Source of the DNA: Gammaproteobacteria bacterium
GTDB taxonomy: Bacteria; Pseudomonadota; Gammaproteobacteria; SURF-13
Reading direction: 5' to 3'
Assembly (NCBI GenBank): GCA_023487615.1
Contig: JAMDBH010000126.1
Coordinates: 1-6,548, forward strand
DNA length: 6,548 nucleotides
The notes under the pieces were generated by a model. The model was given only the letters and a program-made list of their open reading frames with translations, ran no database searches and was not told the origin of the DNA. Below are positions 1 to 5,984 of the stretch, piece after piece. A program made the position numbers and the translations under genes. Every line of letters starts with the position of its first letter. Position 1 is the first letter of the stretch.

Positions 1-1060
1 CTTCATCCTCTCGTCCATCAAAATCGAAACCGATTCGATAGCGTACCCCGACCTCCGGGCCGACGATAACCTTATCGAGATGGAACGTGTTGGTGCCGTA
101 AACGTCATTGCCACGCCGATCCCGAAGCAGGAAGCCCTGCACAAGTTTCGGGATCGGCTGCATGACCTCGACGCAGACCTCGACCCGCGCCCGCTCCCCG
201 CAGAAGAAGGCCTCCTTGGCCTCGCCCGCCGCGTCGACAACCCGGACCGAAACCACCTCGACCTCGCGGGTTCCTGAGCGGGTCACCGGAAACCCGGACG
301 CAGTGTCTTGGACAATGTGCTCGGCGACAAGCCGGCTGGTGATGAGCGCCGTGTAGTAATCCGACACCGCGACGGCGTTGCCATCGCGCTCGATCCGGCC
401 CTCGGAGAGCAAGATCGCGCGGTCGCACAACGTCTTGACCGAGCCCACGTCGTGCGAGACGAACAGGATCGTGGTCCCTAGCCGCTTGAATTCGTTGATC
501 CGCGCAAAGCTCTTGACCTGGAAGAATGCGTCGCCGACAGCAAGCGCCTCATCGACGATTAGAACATCTGGCCGGAAGGCTGTGGCCACGGCAAACGCCA
601 CACGCATTTGCATGCCGCTGGAGTAGGTTCTGATCGGCTGGTCGAAATGCTCGCCCACTTCAGCAAAGGCCTCGATTTCAGGCATGGCGCGTTCGATGTC
701 GGTTTGGCTGTGGCCCATGAGGCCGGCGGAGTGGTAAGCGTTTTGTCGGCCCGTCAGGTCGGGATTGAAGCCCATGCCCAGCTCCAGAATGGCTGCCACG
801 CGGCCACGTACCCGCACTCCACCTTGGGTAGGGCGAGTGGTGCCGGTAATGAGCTTGAGCAGGGTGCTTTTGCCCGCGCCGTTTTGCCCGACGATGCCAA
901 CCGCTTCGCCGGGACCAATGGAAAAGCTCACGTCTTTGAGCACCCAGTGTTCCTCACGCGGTCGGATGGCCGGCGTAAACCAGGAGGCCACACGCCGCCA
1001 TTCGCTGCCCCATTGGCGGTAGGATTTGCCCAGGTTTTGTACGTGCAGTTCGCCGCTCAT
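1..1060 (-). CDS. wzt: Wzt-type ABC transporter ATP-binding protein, O-polysaccharide export (3' end beyond window)
   Basis: Nucleotide-binding subunit of the ABC exporter that moves undecaprenyl-linked O-polysaccharide across the inner membrane, working with the Wzm permease encoded just upstream. My translation gives 353 residues without a stop before the window edge. Walker A is GQNGAGKST at residues 58-66, the signature is YSSGMQMR at 146-153, Walker B with catalytic Glu is VLIVDE at 166-171, and the H-loop is SHD at 202-204. Residues after about 250 form a beta-rich tail with no ATPase motifs, in the place of the Wzt C-terminal carbohydrate-binding domain. Family members are usually around 400 residues or more, so some tens of residues are missing. 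The ATG overlaps the wzm stop as ATGA (1057-1060), which indicates translational coupling. Codons 1-177 are about 70% GC at third positions and codons 178-315 about 86% (hand count), suggesting a mosaic gene. KpsT/TagH-like exporters are the alternative, but the tail favours Wzt. Confidence 0.92.
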   Translation of the reverse strand, partial: MSGELHVQNLGKSYRQWGSEWRRVASWFTPAIRPREEHWVLKDVSFSIGPGEAVGIVGQNGAGKSTLLKLITGTTRPTQGGVRVRGRVAAILELGMGFNPDLTGRQNAYHSAGLMGHSQTDIERAMPEIEAFAEVGEHFDQPIRTYSSGMQMRVAFAVATAFRPDVLIVDEALAVGDAFFQVKSFARINEFKRLGTTILFVSHDVGSVKTLCDRAILLSEGRIERDGNAVAVSDYYTALITSRLVAEHIVQDTASGFPVTRSGTREVEVVSVRVVDAAGEAKEAFFCGERARVEVCVEVMQPIPKLVQGFLLRDRRGNDVYGTNTFHLDKVIVGPEVGVRYRIGFDFDGREDE

Positions 1061-1851
1061 AATTGGTCCACCATTTCAGGGCTGGCTTTGCGAAACAGCA
1101 GCAGGGAAAAAGCGAGCAGCGCTAGAGCAATAAGGGCAATCACGTCCAGACCAGACCAATCGGGCGCGCGGTTGTACAGCAGTACGTTTTGGTAACCCGT
1201 GACGATGGGAATCATTGGATTGAACACCAGCCAAGTCCGGTATTGCTCTGGAATGATGTTGGCCATGTAAACGATGGGGGTGAACCAGAACAGGAATTGC
1301 AAGATCACAGGAACAATCTGTCCGATGTCCCGCATAAAAACGTTGAGCACGCCCAAGGCCAAACCCAGCCCAAGCGCCAAGGCAATATTGACCGCCATGA
1401 GTGCGGGTAGCCAAATGAGTGCGGAACCGGGCAAGTGCCCCAGTACGCCAAAAATAGCGAGAATGGCCACAAAGAGCAGTGCGTTGTTAACCAAAGCGCT
1501 GCCGGTGACGATGAGCGGCAAGGCAATTCTGGGGAACACCAATTTCTTGAGGATGTTGCCGTTGTCGATGAACAGGGTCAGGCAGCGGTTGACGATTTCA
1601 GCAAACAGCGACCAGCCCAAAATGCCAGCCATCAGGTAGATGGCGTAGGCGTATTGATTGTCGATGCCCGGCAACTTGGCGGACAGCACCGCTGAGAGCA
1701 CAAAGGCAAAGATGAGTACCTGCGACAGCGGGTGCAAAATCATCCACAGCCCGCCCAAACGGCTGCGTATAAATTTGGTGCGAAGCTCGGTTTTGATGGA
1801 CGAGAGGATGAAGTAGCGGTAGCGCCAGGCGCTAAGAAGCATGTCGTTCAT
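1057..1851 (-). CDS. wzm: Wzm-type ABC-2 permease for O-polysaccharide export
   Basis: Integral inner-membrane permease, partner of Wzt, forming the channel for lipid-linked O-polysaccharide. It has 264 residues, the usual length. The N-terminal cytoplasmic stretch (roughly 1-32) carries the family pattern RSRLGGLWMILHP, which leads into the first membrane segment. Hydrophobic segments follow at about 33-57, 67-87, 108-137, 143-172, 180-200 and 236-253, the six expected. The pattern FVFMRDIGQ-like (here NVFMRDIGQIVP) and FWFTPIVY are typical of ABC-2 O-antigen and capsule permeases. The start ATG is preceded by GAGG (1857-1860) at good spacing. The stop overlaps the wzt start by 4 bp. It lies in the operon after gmd, separated by 48 bp that hold a vestigial reading frame. 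KpsM-type capsule permeases look similar; the Wzt neighbour with a C-terminal extension and the GDP-rhamnose genes favour O-antigen export. Confidence 0.93.
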   Translation of the reverse strand: MNDMLLSAWRYRYFILSSIKTELRTKFIRSRLGGLWMILHPLSQVLIFAFVLSAVLSAKLPGIDNQYAYAIYLMAGILGWSLFAEIVNRCLTLFIDNGNILKKLVFPRIALPLIVTGSALVNNALLFVAILAIFGVLGHLPGSALIWLPALMAVNIALALGLGLALGVLNVFMRDIGQIVPVILQFLFWFTPIVYMANIIPEQYRTWLVFNPMIPIVTGYQNVLLYNRAPDWSGLDVIALIALALLAFSLLLFRKASPEMVDQL

Positions 1852-1852
1852 G

Positions 1853-1897
1853 TCAGCCTCCGGCTAGCGTGGCGGGGAGAATGACGGGCACAAACAT
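1853..1897 (-). pseudogene. 14-codon remnant resembling the start of a GDP-mannose pyrophosphorylase gene
   Basis: Seen: between gmd and wzm a reading frame of 14 codons plus TGA encodes MFVPVILPATLAGG. Its ATG follows the gmd stop after 2 nt (TAAccATG), and the end of gmd supplies AGAGG as a ribosome binding site at 6-nt spacing. The frame ends 1 nt before the wzm ATG. Known: type II mannose-1-phosphate guanylyltransferases (WbpW, AlgA, ManC) begin with a pattern like M-x-PVILAGGSGxRLWP, and in the P. aeruginosa A-band cluster wbpW lies exactly between gmd and wzm. Inferred: a deletion removed most of a wbpW-like gene, leaving its first codons and start signals. PATL between VIL and AGG may be an insertion, or a join to another segment. 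Chance resemblance in so few residues is possible. It may still be translated to couple gmd to wzm. Confidence 0.45.
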
Positions 1898-1899
1898 GG

Positions 1900-3784
<1,885 letters not shown>

Positions 3785-3828
3785 GATGTTACTCATATAC
3801 TCATAAGTCAGTAAGTAATGCTACACTT

Positions 3829-3840
3829 CCCGCTACGTCC
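3829..3840 (-). promoter_or_regulatory. Weak ops-like element in the rmd leader
   Basis: On the minus strand GGACGTAGCGGG matches the RfaH-recruiting ops consensus GGCGGTAGCGTG at 9 of 12 positions, keeping the central GTAGCG. It lies 44 nt upstream of the rmd ATG, a sensible place for a long polysaccharide operon. The mismatches fall where the real ops forms its small non-template hairpin, so function is doubtful. Confidence 0.2.
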
Positions 3841-3841
3841 T

Positions 3842-3862
3842 CGCCCCCTGTTTAGGGGGGCG
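3842..3862. repeat. GC-rich REP-like hairpin upstream of rmd
   Basis: CGCCCCC (3842-3848) and GGGGGCG (3856-3862) are perfect 7-bp inverted arms around a 7-nt loop. They are followed by an unusually G-rich stretch, up to 3880. This resembles the short extragenic palindromes scattered between genes in many gammaproteobacteria. In the rmd transcript it would form a strong leader hairpin. No U-tract follows on either strand, so I do not call it a terminator. Confidence 0.5.
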
Positions 3863-3886
3863 GGACAGGGTGGGGGTAGGTAAAAC

Positions 3887-3915
3887 AGTGTATTTACTCA
3901 GGAGTCACATCATAA
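3887..3915 (-). promoter_or_regulatory. Candidate promoter for the rmd-gmd-wzm-wzt operon
   Basis: On the minus strand a -35-like TTATGA (3910-3915) and a -10-like TACACT (3887-3892) are separated by 17 bp. Matches to consensus are modest (3 of 6 and 4 of 6). The dyad ACTCAGGAGT (3896-3905) falls inside the spacer, the position of a repressor operator. Transcription would start about 95 nt upstream of rmd. I see no better sigma-70 candidate in this leader. Confidence 0.3.
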
Positions 3916-3948
3916 GCGTTGTAGCCTTACTTTGTGACTCCTGAGTAA
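3894..3948. repeat. Perfect 16-bp inverted repeat; each arm contains a smaller dyad
   Basis: The arms at 3894-3909 and 3933-3948 are exact reverse complements separated by 23 bp. Each arm contains a 4+4 dyad, ACTC-AG-GAGT at 3896-3905 and its mirror at 3937-3946. The dyad centres are 41 bp apart, close to four helical turns. It could be paired operator sites for a dimeric regulator, a small palindromic element, or a stem-loop. No T-run follows directly on either strand, which argues against an ordinary terminator. Confidence 0.7.
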
Positions 3949-4005
3949 GAGCAACATTTTTATCATCAGGATGGCAAACACAGCCGCAAACAGATCATCC
4001 AGCAT
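3910..4005 (-). CDS. Possible 31-residue single-membrane-segment peptide
   Basis: Seen: an ATG frame of 31 codons ending in TGA begins 22 nt after the stop of the orphan recR fragment. Residues 2-4 (LDD) are polar and acidic. Residues about 5-21 are almost wholly hydrophobic apart from one Lys (LFAAVFAILMIKMLLLL). The tail RSHKVRLQRL is strongly basic. In-frame GTG and TTG codons just upstream are other starts. There is no clear Shine-Dalgarno; AGAGCGG lies a little far upstream. Its 3' part overlaps the inverted repeat and the candidate rmd promoter. The size and the hydrophobic-then-basic plan recall membrane peptides such as type I toxins, but I recognise no family. It may be chance. Confidence 0.25.
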   Translation of the reverse strand: MLDDLFAAVFAILMIKMLLLLRSHKVRLQRL

Positions 4006-4026
4006 CACCAAAACCGCTCTTTAATT

Positions 4027-4272
4027 TCAAATCTCCCGCCGGCCTGTGAAGGCATGCGACAACGTGCCGCTGTCTACGTATTCCAGTTCGCCACCCAGCG
4101 GTACGCCGTGGGCGATGCGGGTGACCTTGATACCACGCGGGCGCACCAGTTCGCTGATGTAATGCGCGGTGGCTTCGCCCTCCGCGGTGGGGTTGGTGGC
4201 GAGGATGAGTTCGCACACCACTGCCGGGTCCAGGCGCTCGGTGAGCCTATCGAGGCCGATCTGTTCCGGCTC
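4027..4272 (-). pseudogene. recR: Orphan 3' third of recR (second copy)
   Basis: Encodes only the C-terminal 79 or so residues of RecR, from about [14 protein letters not shown] through the Toprim C-terminal part ([40 protein letters not shown]) to TGA. The zinc finger and helix-hairpin-helix regions are absent, so it cannot make a working RecR. The nucleotide match to the 3' end of the complete recR to the right is about 94% over 217 ungapped bp (4050-4266 against 6008-6224). Amino acid changes are few: N to D, V to A, R to C, V to L, S to T. Homology ends abruptly near 4272, next to a REP-like palindrome, and just after the stop codon on the other side. No start signal is evident. It is either the displaced original recR end or a duplicated fragment. 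Confidence 0.9.
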
Positions 4273-4292
4273 GGTGGTCAACACACACAAAA

Positions 4293-4333
4293 GGGTAGCC
4301 CGTGGCGTGGATCAGCCGCTTCGCGGCGTACCC
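4293..4333. repeat. REP-like palindrome at the recR fragment breakpoint
   Basis: Outer arms GGGTA (4293-4297) and TACCC (4329-4333) enclose inner arms GCCGC (4315-4319) and GCGGC (4323-4327) with a 3-nt loop. The wording GGTAGCCCG...TACCCGGG resembles the dispersed intergenic palindromes common in proteobacteria. It lies about 20 bp from the point where recR homology stops, so it may mark the recombination or insertion site. Confidence 0.4.
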
Positions 4334-4349
4334 GGGAGATGCTGGTGGT

Positions 4350-4779
4350 TCAGCTTGTTTTGATTCTGTGCACCGCCTCTGCCGGGGAAACGATGGGGAT
4401 GCCCTGATACTGTTTGAGCGAGAGCAAATCGTCATCACCCGAGACGATGAAATCGACTTGGGCGGCGACGGCGCAGGCGAGCACGCGATCATCGTCGGCA
4501 TCGCGCGAGATTCGGCTGGCGAGTTGCCGCGCCGTCACCATGGTGGCGATGCGCCGGTAATGGGCCACCATCCGGGCGGCGGTAAGCCCCGTTGCCGCGA
4601 CTTGCTTGGCCAGTTTCTCCCGGTGCAACACCTCGGCCAGCATCGACTAGCTCGCGGCAGGTAAAGAGCTGCAATTCCTTCTCGCCCGCCAACTCGATCA
4701 AGCGTCCCGGAACACTCTCCCACAGGAAGGCCGACACCAGCACATTGGTATCGGCCACCAGCCGCGGGCGATCCCTCAT
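4350..4779 (-). pseudogene. PIN-domain toxin (COG1569 type), frameshifted
   Basis: PIN-domain toxins of this type are metal-dependent RNases of toxin-antitoxin pairs. The N-terminal part, from ATG 4779, reads MRDRPRLVADTNVLVSAFLW and ends in FTCRELVD. The rest continues in another frame as LAEVLHREKLAKQV and on through SRDADDDRVLACAVAAQVDF and IVSGDDDLLSLKQYQGIPIV to a TGA at 4350. Acidic residues expected for the metal site are present in both halves (DTN; ELV; DADDD; SGDDD). The break lies at about 4641-4647. Restoring two bases (GAT-GAG-CTG in place of GATGCTG) would give the family wording ELVDELAEV and a normal 143 residues. As it stands, translation from 4779 stops at 4489 after 96 residues and lacks the C-terminal acidic cluster. 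The start overlaps the antitoxin stop as ATGA. A sequencing error is the alternative. Confidence 0.8.
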
Positions 4780-5020
4780 GCAGCAGAGCTGGCCTTGGCG
4801 CGCCGCTTCTTGCGCACCGCGTTGACCTCTGCCTGAATCTCCTCCATCGACAACGGCTGCCTGCCTTCGACGCGCGTGCCGCGCCCGCCAGCAAAGCCTG
4901 CGCCGCCTGCCTGCGCATCGCATCCTTGAGCAACTGCGTCAGCGCCTCGGGCGTCAGCAGACCCGCATCACGCGCCGCCTGCGCGGTTGCGTCGGGCAAA
5001 TCGATCTGAATCCTCGTTAT
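4776..5020 (-). pseudogene. Antitoxin partner of the PIN toxin, start codon lost and frameshifted
   Basis: Small antitoxin that would neutralise the adjacent PIN toxin and repress the pair. The N-terminal frame reads TRIQIDLPDATAQAARDAGLL, then TPEALTQLLKDAMRRQAAQ. The C-terminal part reads PLSMEEIQAEVNAVRKKRRAK in a different frame and ends in TGA at 4776. The strong AGGAGG (5028-5033) is followed after 7 nt by ATA exactly where ATG is expected, so the start looks mutated. TTG at 5024-5026 is only 1 nt from the AGGAGG, too close. The frame break is best explained by an extra GC in the run CGCGCG (4871-4876). Removing it gives AARVEGRQPLSMEEI in one frame and a total of 80 residues, a normal size. 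The stop overlaps the toxin start by 4 bp. Both partners are damaged, so the module is probably dead. Confidence 0.75.
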
Positions 5021-5027
5021 GGTCAAG

Positions 5028-5033
5028 CCTCCT
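5028..5033 (-). promoter_or_regulatory. Ribosome binding site of the decayed antitoxin
   Basis: A consensus AGGAGG on the minus strand, 7 nt before the ATA codon at 5018-5020. It is the main evidence that this ATA is a mutated ATG and not an internal codon, because no other usable start lies at proper spacing. Confidence 0.6.
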
Positions 5034-5304
5034 GCGCACTGACGCGCTATGTTAAGAGTGTATATTATCACGCCAACGGATTTCTTAAAATTTCCCGGGT
5101 CACCCATTAGCCCGGCTCCGGTCAACCGTGCGAGCGACAGCGGGGCAACGGCGTTGTGCCTTACGGAATAGATGTGGCGGATTCAAGTCCGCTTTAGGCA
5201 TCTATTGGAGGAAGATATAAGATTGGCGAAGCAGTTGGAGCAGGTGAAGCGAGAGGTATGGTAGTCATACAATGAACTTCCCCTTCTCTTCTCCCTTTGC
5301 TTTA
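5034..5304. other. Intergenic stretch with no convincing gene
   Basis: About 270 bp between the end of higA and the antitoxin. It contains the compound hairpin at 5167-5206. On the plus strand there is a 30-codon frame (5172-5264) ending in a Lys/Glu/Leu-rich segment (LAKQLEQVKREVW); I cannot assign it and it may be a gene remnant. On the minus strand, GATAAT near 5070 could be the -10 of the antitoxin promoter, with no good -35. No terminator with a T-run is seen after higA. The pyrimidine-rich plus strand at 5276-5300 has no evident role. Confidence 0.4.
5167..5206. repeat. Compound hairpin with two nested perfect stems
   Basis: The outer arms AATAGATG (5167-5174) and CATCTATT (5199-5206) are a perfect 8-bp match. 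Inside them, GCGGA (5177-5181) and TCCGC (5188-5192) form a second perfect 5-bp stem with loop TTCAAG. Unequal bulges of 2 and 6 nt lie between the stems. This looks like a folded RNA or a recombination-type cruciform. The loop resembles a tRNA T-arm, but no tRNA body or acceptor stem is present. Confidence 0.5.
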
Positions 5305-5598
5305 TCAGGCCGCGCGTGGCGTGACCACACGCTCAATCTTTTTGCCGGCCGCTTGTCGGGTGCTGCGCAGTTCATAGGCGCTTTGCAGATTCAACCAAAA
5401 CTCCGCTGTGCCGCCAAAATAACGCGACAATCGCAGCGCCGTGTCCGCGGTGACGGCGCGCTGTTCGTTTAAAATGCCGGTAATGCGGTTAACAGGCACG
5501 CCCAAGGCCTTTGCCAAAGCGCGTGCCGACATTCCCAGTTCCTCCATTTCATCCCGCAGATGTTCGCCGGGATGTATGGGGCGCATGTTGTTAACCAT
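5305..5598 (-). CDS. higA: HigA-family antitoxin (XRE helix-turn-helix)
   Basis: Antitoxin that binds and inhibits HigB and represses the higBA promoter. At 97 residues it has the typical HigA length. The N terminus RPIHPGEHLRDEM is the family hallmark. The helix-turn-helix spans about residues 22-58 (MSARALAKALGVPVNRITGIL), followed by TADTALRLSRYFGGTAEFWLNLQ, the characteristic HigA dimer region. The start ATG has GGAG at 8-nt spacing; a second in-frame ATG four codons later (MRPIHPGE) is the start used by many relatives. It lies 12 bp downstream of higB, in the toxin-first order that distinguishes HigBA from most type II pairs. The reading frame is intact, unlike the neighbouring PIN module. 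Confidence 0.95.
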   Translation of the reverse strand: MVNNMRPIHPGEHLRDEMEELGMSARALAKALGVPVNRITGILNEQRAVTADTALRLSRYFGGTAEFWLNLQSAYELRSTRQAAGKKIERVVTPRAA

Positions 5599-5610
5599 AG
5601 TCGTATCTCC

Positions 5611-5892
5611 TTATGGGTGATAGTCCACGATTTCGACGTTGTGTGGACCGTCTTTACGCCACTCAAAACATATTCGCCATTGATCGTTGATGCGGATACT
5701 GTACTGTCCCTTACGATTTCCGCTCAGGGCTTCCAGGCGATTTCCGGAAAACTGGACGAGATCTCGCAGTTGAGTTGCATTATCAAGCCGATCCAGCCGT
5801 AGTTCAGCTTGAGAGCGGAATCCCTGAAAACGCCGGACGTAACGGCCCTGATACAGGGCTTCCGTATCTTTATCACGGAAACTGCGAATCAC
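5611..5892 (-). CDS. higB: HigB-family toxin (RelE-like mRNA interferase)
   Basis: Toxin of the RelE/HigB fold that cleaves mRNA on the ribosome unless bound by HigA. At 93 residues it is the usual length. Family features are the N-terminal IRSFRDKDTEALY, the middle LDRLDNATQLRDL, LEALSGNRKGQYSIRIN, and the C-terminal DQWRICFEW with VEIVDYH, which carry the conserved Arg and His of the active-site region. The start is GTG at 5892, placed by the family N terminus; there is no Shine-Dalgarno before it. The promoter -10 ends only 6 nt upstream, so the mRNA probably begins at or next to the GTG. It is followed by higA after 12 bp. Confidence 0.95.
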   Translation of the reverse strand: MIRSFRDKDTEALYQGRYVRRFQGFRSQAELRLDRLDNATQLRDLVQFSGNRLEALSGNRKGQYSIRINDQWRICFEWRKDGPHNVEIVDYHP

Positions 5893-5898
5893 GGAACC

Positions 5899-5927
5899 AG
5901 ATTAGCAAGTGTTATGAGTTACGTCAA
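5899..5927 (-). promoter_or_regulatory. higBA promoter
   Basis: On the minus strand, -35 TTGACG (5922-5927, 5 of 6 to consensus), 17-bp spacer, -10 TAATCT (5899-5904) with an extended TGC directly before it. Position +1 would fall on or beside the G of the higB GTG at 5892, predicting a leaderless transcript. It separates higBA from recR, so the pair can be expressed independently. Confidence 0.65.
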
Positions 5928-5984
5928 TAGTAAAGGTTTTTGGGATAATCGGTATGGGCGGGAGGGGTGCGATCTGTAGGTAGT

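Noticed and set aside
80..1195. Plus-strand frames opposite wzt, including a 195-codon one at 608-1195
   Set aside because: They lie antisense to clear ABC ATPase motifs and carry no recognisable family features.
3894..3960. Rho-independent terminator from the 16-bp inverted repeat
   Set aside because: The loop is 23 nt and the nearest T-run (plus strand, about 3956-3961) begins some 8 nt after the stem; on the minus strand there is none close by.
4054..4407. Long plus-strand reading frames over both recR copies (4054-4407 and 5967-6395)
   Set aside because: They are antisense shadows of the recR Toprim region; their similarity to one another only reflects the recR duplication.
5175..5200. 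tRNA T-arm-like sequence (GCGGATTCAAGTCCGC)
   Set aside because: No acceptor, D or anticodon stems could be found at the proper distances, and the sequence is explained by a local hairpin.
5256..5270. Small hairpin GTATG-GTAGT-CATAC after higA as a terminator
   Set aside because: A 5-bp AT-rich stem with no T-run on the minus strand is too weak.
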